Source: Bog-473 sp963753115 (lineage in GTDB: Bacteria > Actinomycetota > Acidimicrobiia > Acidimicrobiales > RAAP-2). From it: 64,000 nt of DNA. Below, piece by piece: positions 1 through 8,699 of the stretch. The stretch is taken from assembly GCA_963753115.1 (NCBI GenBank), contig CAVWBB010000022.1, positions 66,459 to 130,458 of the forward strand, read 5' to 3'. The position numbers and the translations under genes were made by a program. Each line of letters begins with the position of its first letter. The first letter of the stretch is position 1. The notes below the pieces were generated by a model, which saw nothing but the letters and a program-made list of their open reading frames with translations, had not been told where the DNA came from and did no database searches.

Positions 1-1
1 C

Positions 2-280
2 ATGCTGGAGGACGCGGCGCGGCACCGACTCGTCGTGACGGCCGAGGACGGGGTGCGCCACGGAGGTGCGGGCTCCTTCCTCCTCGACGCCATGGCGGCG
101 CAGGCGGACTCGGCTGGCTTGCCGATGCCGGCCACCCGCGTGCTCGGGATCCCCCGCCAGTACGTGGCACAGGGCAAGGCCGACGACATCCTCGCGAGCC
201 TCGGGCTCGACGGCGCCGGCATCGCCGAGAGCGTCCGCCGGGTCAGGCTCGGCGTCCCCGTCGAGCCCCGTCCCGACTGA
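2..280 (+). CDS. dxs: 1-deoxy-D-xylulose-5-phosphate synthase, C-terminal fragment
   Basis: This is the last ~92 residues of a protein that runs off the left edge of the window. The pattern VTAEDGVRHGGAGS followed by RVLGIPRQYVAQGKADDILA and a closing helix matches the C-terminal transketolase domain of DXS. DXS makes 1-deoxyxylulose 5-phosphate from pyruvate and glyceraldehyde 3-phosphate, the first step of the MEP isoprenoid pathway. The first in-frame ATG at position 2 is internal to the domain, so it is not the true start. The gene converges on the nucleotidyltransferase at 302 with only about 20 bp between stops. The thiamine-binding part is not visible. Confidence 0.85.
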   Translation: MLEDAARHRLVVTAEDGVRHGGAGSFLLDAMAAQADSAGLPMPATRVLGIPRQYVAQGKADDILASLGLDGAGIAESVRRVRLGVPVEPRPD

Positions 281-301
281 GGGCGCCCGCGGCCGGTCGC
301 G

Positions 302-1045
302 CTAGGCCAAGTTGGCGCCGTTCTGGCGCACGAAGTCGTTCACTGCGTAATACGCCTCAATCGACTCACCCGCGTCGCCCCAGAAACCCTCCTGGATGTC
401 GTACGCCATCTGGGCCTTGCCGACGAAGTGGTTGTTCACGTCGGTGATCTCGAGCTCACCCCGGCCCGAGGGGACGAGGTCGCCGATGATGTCGAACACG
501 CCAGCCTCGTAGCAGTAGATGCCCGTCACGCAGTAATCCGAGGCGGGCTGTTCCGGCTTCTCGTCAATGTGCGCCACCCGGCCGTCCTCCCCGAAGACGG
601 GCACGCCGAGGTGGCGCAGGTGCTCCGGCTCGGTCACCTTCGACAGGAGGATGCGGGCGCCGGATGGGTCGGCCCGGAAGGCGTCGACCATCGGCTTGAT
701 GGAACGCTCGACGATGTTGTCGGCCAGCATGACCAGCACGGGCCCACCCTCGGCGAAGTGCGCGGCGAGGCCGAGGGCCTCGGCGATGCCACCTGCCTTC
801 TCCTGGTACGCGTAGGCGAGCTGGTTGATGCCGTACTCGCGGCCGTTGCCCAAAAGGCGCAGGAACTCCCCGGCGTGGGTGCCGCCGGTGACGAGCATGA
901 TCTCGTCGATGCCGCTCGACACCACGGCCTCGATCGACCAGGCGATCATCGGGCGGTCGTAGATCGGCAGGAGGTGCTTGTTGGTGATCCTGGTCAAGGG
1001 GAACAGGCGCGAGCCCGTCCCGCCGGCGAGGATGACGCCCTTCAT
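302..1045 (-). CDS. Glucose-1-phosphate thymidylyltransferase-like nucleotidyltransferase (RmlA family)
   Basis: A 247-residue sugar-1-phosphate nucleotidyltransferase. The N-terminus holds the nucleotide-binding signature GGTGSRLFPLT (residues 8-18), followed by NKHLLPIYDRPM (22-33). The metal/nucleotide motif LADN is near 107 and the sugar-binding DEKPEQP near 160. These features match RmlA, which makes dTDP-glucose from dTTP and glucose 1-phosphate. The protein is shorter than typical RmlA (about 290 residues), like the short monodomain enzymes of this superfamily, so the exact sugar or nucleotide is uncertain. It lies 42 bp downstream of the alcohol dehydrogenase in the same orientation, but no other dTDP-rhamnose gene is nearby. 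Confidence 0.8.
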   Translation of the reverse strand: MKGVILAGGTGSRLFPLTRITNKHLLPIYDRPMIAWSIEAVVSSGIDEIMLVTGGTHAGEFLRLLGNGREYGINQLAYAYQEKAGGIAEALGLAAHFAEGGPVLVMLADNIVERSIKPMVDAFRADPSGARILLSKVTEPEHLRHLGVPVFGEDGRVAHIDEKPEQPASDYCVTGIYCYEAGVFDIIGDLVPSGRGELEITDVNNHFVGKAQMAYDIQEGFWGDAGESIEAYYAVNDFVRQNGANLA

Positions 1046-1087
1046 GACTTCGCTCCAGCTGAGCGCACCGTTGGCATGGCCTGCTTT

Positions 1088-2197
1088 CTAGTCGAAGGTC
1101 AGCACGCCACGCGCGACGCGGCCGGCGTGCATCTCGTCCACGACCTCACCGAAGCGGTCGAGCGGACGGGTCAGGGACACCAGCTCGTCGAGCATCAGCA
1201 GCCCCGACTGGTAGAAGTCGACCATGAGCGGGATGTCGTGGTGCGGCCGGGCGGACCCGTAGCGGCACCCGAGGAGGCCCCGGTCCACGTAGGCGAGGGC
1301 GTTGACGTCCACCGCCACCTCGGTGCCTCGGGGTGGGATCCCGATGGCCACGGCGTTGCCGGCCCAGTCGAGGCAGTCGATGGCGCTGCGCAGCACCGCC
1401 GGGTGGCCGACGCAGTCGAACGACCAGGTCACGCCACCGAGAGGGAAGAGCGCACCGGCGGCCGACTCGCGGTTGGCCGGAACGATCTCTCGGATGGCCG
1501 CCACCGCGTCGCCGGCACCGGCATCGACGAAGTGGGTGGCGCCGAACTGCCGCCCGAGCTTCTCCTTCTCCGCCACCGTGTCGACGGCGACGATCCGGGT
1601 GGCGCCGGCGATGCGCAGCCCCTGGATCACGTTGAGGCCGACGCCGCCGACGCCGAAGACCGCGGCCGTGTCGCCCGGACGCACCTTGGCCCGGTTCAGG
1701 ACAGCCCCGACACCGGTGAGCACGCCGCACCCGATGAGGCAGGCCGACGAGAGCGGGATGTCCTTGGGAATGCGCACGGCCTGCACCTCGCTGACGACCG
1801 TCAGCTCCGAGAAGACCGACGCCGCGGCGAAGTTCGACGCCGGCTCGCCCTTGTAGGTGAAGGGCGTCGAGATGTTCCCGAGCGAGCTCTTGCACCACGT
1901 CGGGTGCCCGGTCCCGCAGGCGCGGCACACGCCACAGCTCGCCAGGGTGGCGATCACGACGTGGTCACCCGGCTTGACCGAGCGGACCGAGTCACCCACG
2001 GCCTCCACGATCCCGGCGCCCTCGTGGCCGAGCACCGCCGGAGCCGGGAAGGGGATCGTCCCGTCAATCACCGACAGGTCCGAGTGGCACACCCCCGCCG
2101 CCTGCATGCGCACCTGCACTTCGTTCGGGCCGGGACCGCGCACCTCGAGCGCGTCGGTGACCTCGACCCCGTCTCCCGTGTAGACGATGCCTCGCAT
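1088..2197 (-). CDS. Zinc-dependent alcohol dehydrogenase (MDR superfamily)
   Basis: A 369-residue medium-chain dehydrogenase. Catalytic zinc ligands are visible as C37 (GVCHSDL), H58/E59 (GHEGAG) and C157. The structural zinc lobe is C88, C91, C94 and C102. The NAD(P) Rossmann motif GVGGVG lies at 182-187. The overall pattern is that of class III/long-chain alcohol dehydrogenases common in actinobacterial lipid and steroid gene sets. A good Shine-Dalgarno (AGAGGAG) precedes the ATG. It follows the FadD3-like ligase by 19 bp on the same strand, so it probably ends the acyl-CoA operon. The alcohol substrate cannot be deduced. Confidence 0.85.
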   Translation of the reverse strand: MRGIVYTGDGVEVTDALEVRGPGPNEVQVRMQAAGVCHSDLSVIDGTIPFPAPAVLGHEGAGIVEAVGDSVRSVKPGDHVVIATLASCGVCRACGTGHPTWCKSSLGNISTPFTYKGEPASNFAAASVFSELTVVSEVQAVRIPKDIPLSSACLIGCGVLTGVGAVLNRAKVRPGDTAAVFGVGGVGLNVIQGLRIAGATRIVAVDTVAEKEKLGRQFGATHFVDAGAGDAVAAIREIVPANRESAAGALFPLGGVTWSFDCVGHPAVLRSAIDCLDWAGNAVAIGIPPRGTEVAVDVNALAYVDRGLLGCRYGSARPHHDIPLMVDFYQSGLLMLDELVSLTRPLDRFGEVVDEMHAGRVARGVLTFD

Positions 2198-2216
2198 TGT
2201 GTGCTCCTCTCGTTTC

Positions 2217-3905
2217 CTACGACTCGTTGGTGATCACGTTGTCCGCACCCTCCGCGTGGCGCTGGCGGAGCTCGCGCTTGAGCACCTTCCCGCTGGCGTT
2301 CACCGGCAGCGCGTCGACCAGGACGACGCTGCGGGGGACTTTGTAGTTGGCCATGGCGCCCCGTGACCAGCTGAGGATGGCGCGCCCGACCTCGAGGGTA
2401 TCGGCGGCTTCGGTCGCGTCAGCCGCCGGCACCACATAGGCGCAGCCCACCTCCCCCATACGCTCGTCGGGCACGCCGACCACCGCCACCTGGCCGACGG
2501 CCTCGTGGCTCCGCAGAATCGCCTCGATTTCTGCCGGGTAGGCGTTGAAGCCGCCGACGACGAACATGTCCTTGACCCGGTCGGTGATGGTGACGTTGCC
2601 CGCCGGGTCGAGGACGCCGATGTCTCCGGTGTGCAACCAGCCCTCGGCATCGATCGCCTCGGCGGTCGCAGCCTCGTTGCCCCAGTAGCCCGGCATCACC
2701 GTGTAGCCCCGCACCACGATTTCGCCCGGCTCGCCCGGCGCCACCTCGGCGCCGTCGGCCACGGCCCGGACCTCCAGGCCGGGGATGGCACGCCCCGAGG
2801 TGGCGGCCACCACTTCGGGCGGGTCGCTGCGCCGGCACATGGTCACGGTCCCGCAGGACTCGGTCAGCCCGTACGCGGTCAACACGGTGTCGAAACCGAG
2901 CTCGTCGCGCATCGCCTGCACCAGTTCCACCGGCACCACGGCTGCGCCGGTCACCCCGAGCCGGAGCGACGACAAGTCGTGCTCGGCGCGGCGCGGGTCT
3001 GTCAGCAACGTCTGGTACAGCGTCGGTGGCCCGGGCAGCACGCTGATGCGCTCGGTGCCGATGCGCGCCATCACCGCGGTGGCGTCGAAGACGGGCTCGG
3101 GCACCACGGTGGCGCCGGCCATGAGGCAGGCCAGGATGCCCGCCTTGTAGCCGAACGTGTGGAAGAACGGGTTGACAACGAGGTACCGGTCGCCGGCGGT
3201 GAGCCCCACGATCGACGACCAGGTGCCGAACGTGCGCAACGACTGCGCGTGGGTCGCCGCCGCGCCCTTGGGGTGACCGGTCGTGCCCGAAGTGAAGATG
3301 AGGTCCGAGAGGTCGTCAGGTTGGACCGCGGCAGCACGTGCCGCCGAGACGGAGGGATCGATGTCCTCGCCGGCCTGCAGGAAGTCGTCCAGGCCCGTGA
3401 CGGGCTGCGTTCCGGCGCCGGCGGAACCTGCCGCGTCCCCCTCGTCGCGCAGGAGCACGATGCGCGCCAGATCGCCGGTGTCCTGGCCCGCCAGCATGGC
3501 TGGGTAGTCGGCGCCCAGGAAGCCGCGCACCGTGACCAACGTCGTGGCCCCGGCGTTGCGGATGATGTAGGCCGCTTCACCGCCCTTGAACCGGGTGTTG
3601 AGCGGCACGAGCACCGCACCGGCCCGCAACAGGCCCAGCGCGGCCAGCATCCACTCGGCGCAGTTGGGCGCCCACAAGGCGGCCCGGTCACCGGCGGCGA
3701 CGCCGGCCGCCACGAAGCCGCGGGCGTAACGGTCGACCTCCGGGGCCAGCTGCGCGTAGGTGAGGCGGAGCTCGCCGTCGACCAGCGCCTCGGTGCTGCC
3801 GTGCCGCTGCGCCGCGTCGTCGACCAGCCGGGGCACGGTGCCCCAGATGCGGTCGGCCCGCGGGTCCTCCTGGTCAGCTGGGGCACCCCCGATGCCGTCG
3901 CTCAC
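2217..3905 (-). CDS. Acyl-CoA synthetase, FadD3-like
   Basis: A 562-residue adenylate-forming ligase. The AMP-binding core is DLIFTSGTTGHPKGA (201-215), followed by YGLTESCGT, GWLHTGDIG, the hinge region DRVKDMFVVGGFNAYPAEIE and the C-terminal lysine in GKVLKRELR. I place the start at GTG 3905 because it overlaps the preceding SDR stop as GTGA; an upstream start would run deep into the SDR gene. The neighbour order acyl-CoA dehydrogenase - SDR - ligase matches the mycobacterial fadE30/ipdF/fadD3 group. There FadD3 activates HIP, the indane propionate left after steroid A/B-ring removal. The family is certain; the HIP substrate is inferred from synteny. Confidence 0.8.
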   Translation of the reverse strand: MSDGIGGAPADQEDPRADRIWGTVPRLVDDAAQRHGSTEALVDGELRLTYAQLAPEVDRYARGFVAAGVAAGDRAALWAPNCAEWMLAALGLLRAGAVLVPLNTRFKGGEAAYIIRNAGATTLVTVRGFLGADYPAMLAGQDTGDLARIVLLRDEGDAAGSAGAGTQPVTGLDDFLQAGEDIDPSVSAARAAAVQPDDLSDLIFTSGTTGHPKGAAATHAQSLRTFGTWSSIVGLTAGDRYLVVNPFFHTFGYKAGILACLMAGATVVPEPVFDATAVMARIGTERISVLPGPPTLYQTLLTDPRRAEHDLSSLRLGVTGAAVVPVELVQAMRDELGFDTVLTAYGLTESCGTVTMCRRSDPPEVVAATSGRAIPGLEVRAVADGAEVAPGEPGEIVVRGYTVMPGYWGNEAATAEAIDAEGWLHTGDIGVLDPAGNVTITDRVKDMFVVGGFNAYPAEIEAILRSHEAVGQVAVVGVPDERMGEVGCAYVVPAADATEAADTLEVGRAILSWSRGAMANYKVPRSVVLVDALPVNASGKVLKRELRQRHAEGADNVITNES

Positions 3906-4714
3906 GGGTGCTGGCTGCTCACGGAGATGACCTCGCCGGAGAGATAGGACGAGTAGTCGCTGGCGAGGAAGACGATGACGTTGGCGACCTCCCACGTCTC
4001 GGCGCCACGTCCGAAGAGCTCGCGGCGGCGCAGGACGGCGAGGTCATCGTCGGGGATGGCCCTGTTCAAGAATGGGTGTTCGGCGAGGCTCGGCGAGACG
4101 GCGTTGACGCGCACGCCTGCGGGGGCCGCTTCCGCGGCCGCGCAGCGGGTGAGCGCCATCACCCCGGCCTTGGCCGCGGCGTAGTGCGCCTGGCCCGGCT
4201 GGGCCCGCCAACCGAGCACCGAGGCGTTGTTGACAATGACGCCCCTGTGCTGCGGCAACATCAGGCTCAGCGCGGCACGGGTGCAGCGAAAGGTGCCGGT
4301 CAACGTGATGTCGAGCACGGTGGACCACTGCTCGTCGGTCATGTCCACCAGCGGCACCGTGCCGCCGAGCCCCGCGTTGTGCACCGCCACGTCAATGCGT
4401 CCGAACCGCGCCAGGGCGCCGTCGTAGAGCGCCCGCACCTGCGACTCGTCCCGCACGTCGCAGGGCAACGCGTGCACGCGCTCCGATCCCGCCTCGCCGG
4501 CAAGCTCCTCGGCGGTCTCGGCCATACGCCGTTCGTGGGCGTCGGACACCAACACCGACGCGCCCTCTTCGAGACACCGGCGGGCCGTCGCGGACCCGAT
4601 GCCGGTCCCGGCCGCCGCGGTGACGAGGACGATCTTGTCCTCGAGCAGCCCGTGGCCGCCCGGGGGCGGCGGCGGTGGCGGCGGGTCGAAGGATGCATCA
4701 AGGCTGGTGCTCAC
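3902..4714 (-). CDS. Short-chain dehydrogenase/reductase, IpdF-like
   Basis: A 270-residue SDR. The dinucleotide motif TAAAGTGIG is at 32-40, NNAS with S165, and the catalytic Y178-AAA-K182. The GTG start at 4714 overlaps the stop of the acyl-CoA dehydrogenase (GTGA), and its own stop overlaps the ligase start, so the three are translationally coupled. In mycobacteria the SDR beside FadE30 (IpdF) reduces 5-oxo-HIP-CoA in steroid C/D-ring catabolism, the likeliest role here. Oddity: residues 11-18 form an uninterrupted eight-proline run before the Rossmann fold, encoded by a GGC/GGT-rich tract, probably a flexible N-terminal tail. Confidence 0.8.
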   Translation of the reverse strand: MSTSLDASFDPPPPPPPPGGHGLLEDKIVLVTAAAGTGIGSATARRCLEEGASVLVSDAHERRMAETAEELAGEAGSERVHALPCDVRDESQVRALYDGALARFGRIDVAVHNAGLGGTVPLVDMTDEQWSTVLDITLTGTFRCTRAALSLMLPQHRGVIVNNASVLGWRAQPGQAHYAAAKAGVMALTRCAAAEAAPAGVRVNAVSPSLAEHPFLNRAIPDDDLAVLRRRELFGRGAETWEVANVIVFLASDYSSYLSGEVISVSSQHP

Positions 4715-5916
4715 GCCACCCCTTTTGGTTCGGGCGGCAGGCCGAGCACCCGCTCGCCGATGATGTTGCGCTGGATCTGGTTCGAGCCACCGTAAATGGT
4801 CTCCGAGCGTGCGAAGAGAAACGAGCGCTGGAACTCGCCAAGTCCGTACCCACCGTTCTCGGGGAGGGGCTCTCCGTCGAGCACGGTGGCAGCGGGCCCC
4901 AGGACCTTCATGGCCAGCTCGCCGAGCCGGCGGTGCCAGCTCCCCCAGTAGAGCTTGGCGATGGAGGCCTCCGGTGGGGCCACCGGCCCGTCGACGCCGG
5001 AGAGGCTGCGCAGCGTGTTGAAGCGCATGATCGTCAACTCGATGTGTGCCTGGGCAAGCTCCTGGCGCACCACCGGGTCGCGGGTCGAGCCGTTTTGCTC
5101 AGCCAGCGCCACCAGGCGGTCGAGCTCGCGCCGGAAGCCGAGCTGGAAACCGAGCAGGGCCACGCCGCGCTCGAAGGCCAGTGTGGCGAGTGCGACGCGC
5201 CAGCCCTCGCCGACGCCCCCCACCACGTTGTCGACGTGGGTGCGGGCGCCGTCGAAGAACACCTCGTTGAACTCGCTGGTGCGGGTGAGTTGGGTGATGG
5301 GACGCACCTCGACACCCGGCTGGTCCATGGGAACCAGCAGATACGACAGCCCCTTGTGACGCGCCGAGCCGGGATCCGTCCGGCACACCACGAAGCACCA
5401 GTCCGCCAAGTGGGCCAGCGACGTCCACACCTTCTGCCCGGTGACGACCCACTGGTCGCCGTCACGCTCGGCCCTCGTCTTGACGTTGGCCAGGTCGCTG
5501 CCGGCGTCGGGCTCGGAGTAGCCCTGGCACCAGAGCTCGCTGCCCTCCCGGATGGGAGGGAGGAAGCGGGCTTGCTGTGCGGGCGTGCCGTAGTGGATGA
5601 GCGTCGGGCCGAGCAGCCCCTCGCCCATGACGTTGACCCGCCCCGGGGCGGCCGCCCGGGCGTACTCCTCGTTGAAGATGACCTGCTCGGTCATGGAGGC
5701 GCCCCGGCCGCCGTGCTCGACCGGCCAGCCCAGGCAGGTCCAGCCGCCCCCCGCCAGCACCTTCTCCCAGCGCCGCCGCACCTCGAAGCCGAAGGTCTCG
5801 TCGCCCGAGCCGCCGCGGCCCCCGAGCTCGGCGAATTCCCCCGTCAGGTGCTCGCGCAGGAAGTCCCGGACCTCCTGGCGAAACGCCACGTCCTCGGGGC
5901 GGTCGCGCAGATCCAT
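4711..5916 (-). CDS. Acyl-CoA dehydrogenase, FadE30-like
   Basis: A 401-residue flavoprotein of the acyl-CoA dehydrogenase family. Visible signatures include LGWPVEHGGRG, ELWCQGYSEPDAGSDLA (substrate/FAD loop), VTGQKVWTSLAHLADWC, and the C-terminal FAD motif SETIYGGSNQIQRNIIGERV. The wording of these motifs resembles mycobacterial FadE30, an alpha/beta-heterotetramer-type dehydrogenase of the KstR2 regulon that desaturates HIP-CoA-type thioesters. It is the first gene of the coupled trio; its stop overlaps the SDR start. I did not find a convincing AnCAAG-N2-CTTGnT KstR2 operator in front of it. Function as acyl-CoA dehydrogenase is firm; the steroid substrate is inferred. Confidence 0.82.
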   Translation of the reverse strand: MDLRDRPEDVAFRQEVRDFLREHLTGEFAELGGRGGSGDETFGFEVRRRWEKVLAGGGWTCLGWPVEHGGRGASMTEQVIFNEEYARAAAPGRVNVMGEGLLGPTLIHYGTPAQQARFLPPIREGSELWCQGYSEPDAGSDLANVKTRAERDGDQWVVTGQKVWTSLAHLADWCFVVCRTDPGSARHKGLSYLLVPMDQPGVEVRPITQLTRTSEFNEVFFDGARTHVDNVVGGVGEGWRVALATLAFERGVALLGFQLGFRRELDRLVALAEQNGSTRDPVVRQELAQAHIELTIMRFNTLRSLSGVDGPVAPPEASIAKLYWGSWHRRLGELAMKVLGPAATVLDGEPLPENGGYGLGEFQRSFLFARSETIYGGSNQIQRNIIGERVLGLPPEPKGVA

Positions 5917-5961
5917 CGCCGGGGAGCGTAGCCAAGCCTGGACGCTCGACCTGACGGGTCG

Positions 5962-7449
5962 TCAGATCCCGGCCGGGTGCGGCACCCAGGCGGGTGGATG
6001 GGTGCCGATGGGCGAGGTAGGCACCTCCCAGCGGCCCGGCGTGAGGGGGAGCCGGGCCACGGGCGCGAGGTGGTGCAACCGCCCGTAGGGCGTGTCGCTG
6101 GCCGTGAGGAACGGGGAGAGGTCGCCGAACCCGGTGACCTGGCCGGCCACGACCGGCGCCTCGGTGAACCAGCGGGCGGTCTGACAGAGCGAGACGCGCA
6201 CGTGATAGCTGCCCCCTTCGTGCGCCCGCCGCCACAGGGCGGCGATGGTGCCCAAGGCGGCGAGGTACCCCGTGGTGTAGTCGCACGCCGCCGCGGGGAG
6301 CAGCGCAGGGTGCTCGTCCCCGCCCTGGCCGACGACGATGCCAGTGACGGTCTGGGCCATCTGCTCCCACCCGGGGCGCAGGCGCCAGGGCCCGCTGTCG
6401 CCGTAGCAATTGATCGTCACCACCACAATGCCGGGCCTGCGCTCCGCGAGCTCCTCGGGTCCGAAGCCGCGGCGCGCCAGGGAGCCGCCGCGATACCCCT
6501 GGGTGAAGACGTCGGCGCCCGCCGCCAGCTCGCGGAGCGCAGCCACACCGGCGGGATCATTCAGCTCCAGGCAGCACGAGTGCTTGCCGTGGCTGGTGTC
6601 CATGACGAACAGGGGGATGTTCTCCAGCCGGCTCGAGTTCACGAGCAGCACCTCGGCTCCGTGCTCGGCGAGCGTGCGGGCATTGACCGGGCCGGCCAGC
6701 AAACGGCTCAGGTCGAGCACCCGCACGCCGTCGAGCGGACGCCGCGTGCCGCGCAACGCCTCGGGGGCGCTCTCCCCGATCTTCTCGATGCTGATCCGGC
6801 CCAGCGGAGCGATGGCCTCGGCCTGCGGGTGCGCCGACCACTCGGCGACGGTGCGCGCCATGGCGCCGCAGGTCCCGGCGTCGGCCAGCGCATCTTCGAG
6901 CGCGGGACCGTCCCAACGGGCCACCCTTTCGGCCACGATCTCGACCCCGCTGCCCACGTCGCACCCGAGGACCTCGCAGGTGCGCGCCGCCAGGTGGGCG
7001 AACTGGCCCTGCAAGTGGACCCACCGGCCGTCACGGCACCGGTAGAGCCGGACGAGCGGCCGCTCCCGGCTCATCGGGGCCGCCGGGAGGTCGGCGCCCT
7101 CGAGCCGCTGCAGCTGGAACCCGACCAACGATGCCCCGGCATGCCGCCGCGCCACGGTCACCGATTGCGCCTCGCCGGTGCGCTCCTCCCACAGCAGCGA
7201 CGCCGCCGCGCCGATGCACCCCAGGACCGAGGCGGCACACTCCACGACCGGAAAGGGCGTGGCATAGGGCTGCCCCTCGCCGACGAGCTCCACCCGATCG
7301 GCCAGGTGCGTCGGCAACCCGACTTCGCCCAGCAGCCCTGGGACCAGCTCCGCAGCCACGTCGGCATCGTAGAGGCGACCCGCTGCGCGGCAGAGCGGCG
7401 CCGCACCCTGGAATACTGGCCCCGCACCACAGCACGACCACCCCGGCAC
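5962..7449 (-). CDS. CaiB/BaiF (family III) CoA-transferase
   Basis: About 495 residues. The canonical family III opening (PLDGVRVLDLSRLLAGP) does not sit at the N-terminus but about 240 residues in, after a leading segment rich in small and hydrophobic residues. It is followed by HSCCLELNDPAGVAALREL, the F-TQGYRGGSLARRGFG loop and ACDYTTGYLAA, where the aspartate matches the catalytic Asp of formyl-CoA transferase. The start is uncertain. GTG 7449 is chosen because it stays clear of the divergent amidohydrolase at 7480; the open frame continues upstream into it. It lies 45 bp upstream of the FadE30-like gene, so it may transfer CoA to a substrate of that pathway. Confidence 0.75.
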   Translation of the reverse strand: MPGWSCCGAGPVFQGAAPLCRAAGRLYDADVAAELVPGLLGEVGLPTHLADRVELVGEGQPYATPFPVVECAASVLGCIGAAASLLWEERTGEAQSVTVARRHAGASLVGFQLQRLEGADLPAAPMSRERPLVRLYRCRDGRWVHLQGQFAHLAARTCEVLGCDVGSGVEIVAERVARWDGPALEDALADAGTCGAMARTVAEWSAHPQAEAIAPLGRISIEKIGESAPEALRGTRRPLDGVRVLDLSRLLAGPVNARTLAEHGAEVLLVNSSRLENIPLFVMDTSHGKHSCCLELNDPAGVAALRELAAGADVFTQGYRGGSLARRGFGPEELAERRPGIVVVTINCYGDSGPWRLRPGWEQMAQTVTGIVVGQGGDEHPALLPAAACDYTTGYLAALGTIAALWRRAHEGGSYHVRVSLCQTARWFTEAPVVAGQVTGFGDLSPFLTASDTPYGRLHHLAPVARLPLTPGRWEVPTSPIGTHPPAWVPHPAGI

Positions 7450-7479
7450 GAGCGGAGTGCGAGAGGGAGGGAGGGAGAC

Positions 7480-8685
7480 ATGGCCTACTCCCAAGGCCGG
7501 ATCGTCCACGACGCCGACGCCCACATCATGGAGACGCCGACGTGGCTGCGTGACCACGCGGAGGCGGCCTACCGGGACCGGCTGCCGGTCCTGCGCTATC
7601 CAGGCGGGAACGAGCTGCGTCAGACGGGCGACCCGGCCGACCAGCAGCGCGACCTGGCCGCGTCCTTCGACGCGCTGCGGGCGCGGCACGCCTCACCCGA
7701 ATACCGGGCGAACGAGGAAGCCGAGATCATGGCGCGCAAGAACTTCGCCGCCACAGGATCGTTCATCGCAGAGGACCGCGGCCGAGCCCTCGATCTCCTC
7801 GGGTTCTCCAGCCAGCTGGTCTTCAACACCTTCCACAACGGGCGCCTCCACGACTTGGAGCACAGCGACGCCGACGTCGCCTATGCCGCCGCCCGCGCCC
7901 ACAACCGCGGCATGGTCGAGTTCTGCTCGGTCGACCCTCGCCTGTTGCCCTCGCTGTACATCCCGCTGGTCGACCCGGCGCGCGCCGAGGCCGCCACCCG
8001 CGACGCGCTCGAGCAGGGGGCGGCCGCCCTCCTGGTGGCCTCGGGCTGCCCGCCGCGGCACTCGCCCAGCCACACCGACCTGTTCGGCGTGTGGGCCCAG
8101 GCCGAGGAGGCCGGCATCCCTGTGGTGTTCCACGTCGGCGGCACGGGGACGTTGATCGACCCGGGCTATTTCGTCAACGGCAAGCCCGTGCCACCCGACT
8201 TCCACGGCGGCGAGGAGAACTTCCGCTCCGTCGACTACATGGGCATCCCGGTCCCGCCGGCCCAGACGCTGGCCACACTGATTTTCGACGGCGTGCTCGA
8301 GGCGTTCCCCGACCTGCGCATCGGCGTCATTGAGCAGGGGGCGATCTGGGTCCCGTCGTGGTTGCGTCAGATGGAATCCGCCTTCGAGGCCTTCCACCGC
8401 CATGAGGAGCGCCTGCAGGCGCTGTCTCTGCGGCCGAGCGACTACGTGCACCGCCAGTGCCGCTTCACGCCCTATCCAACGGAGGACGTCGGGTGGATCG
8501 TGGAGCAGGCCGGCGCCGACCTGGTCATGTTCTCCTCCGACTACCCGCACGTGGAGGGCGGTCGCAAACCTTTGGAGCGCTTCGAGGCCTCGCTGGGCGA
8601 TGCCGGGCCCGAGGTGCGCCAGCAGTTCTATTCCGACAACTTCCTCTTCCTCATGGGCAGCGCCGCGAACGCGCTGGCGGCCTGA
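7480..8685 (+). CDS. Amidohydrolase 2 family metal-dependent hydrolase
   Basis: A 401-residue TIM-barrel hydrolase. The first metal site shows as HDADAH (10-15), and the C-terminal metal aspartate lies in MFSSDYPHVEGG near 348. ATG 7480 is preceded by a strong purine-rich ribosome site; the open frame extends upstream, but that part is the antisense of the CoA-transferase. The family covers decarboxylases and ring-opening hydrolases acting on aromatic or cyclic acids. Transcribed divergently from the FadE30/CaiB cluster with about 30 bp between starts, it probably shares its promoter region and catabolic role. Substrate unknown. Confidence 0.82.
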   Translation: MAYSQGRIVHDADAHIMETPTWLRDHAEAAYRDRLPVLRYPGGNELRQTGDPADQQRDLAASFDALRARHASPEYRANEEAEIMARKNFAATGSFIAEDRGRALDLLGFSSQLVFNTFHNGRLHDLEHSDADVAYAAARAHNRGMVEFCSVDPRLLPSLYIPLVDPARAEAATRDALEQGAAALLVASGCPPRHSPSHTDLFGVWAQAEEAGIPVVFHVGGTGTLIDPGYFVNGKPVPPDFHGGEENFRSVDYMGIPVPPAQTLATLIFDGVLEAFPDLRIGVIEQGAIWVPSWLRQMESAFEAFHRHEERLQALSLRPSDYVHRQCRFTPYPTEDVGWIVEQAGADLVMFSSDYPHVEGGRKPLERFEASLGDAGPEVRQQFYSDNFLFLMGSAANALAA

Positions 8686-8699
8686 GGAGAGGCGCGTCG

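Noticed and set aside
428..2233. Long plus-strand open frame over the nucleotidyltransferase and alcohol dehydrogenase
   Set aside because: Antisense shadow of two well-supported minus-strand enzymes; residue composition is Asp/His/Arg/Val-heavy with no domain.
5917..5961. KstR2 operator in front of the FadE30-like gene
   Set aside because: No AnCAAG-N2-CTTGnT match in the short gap.
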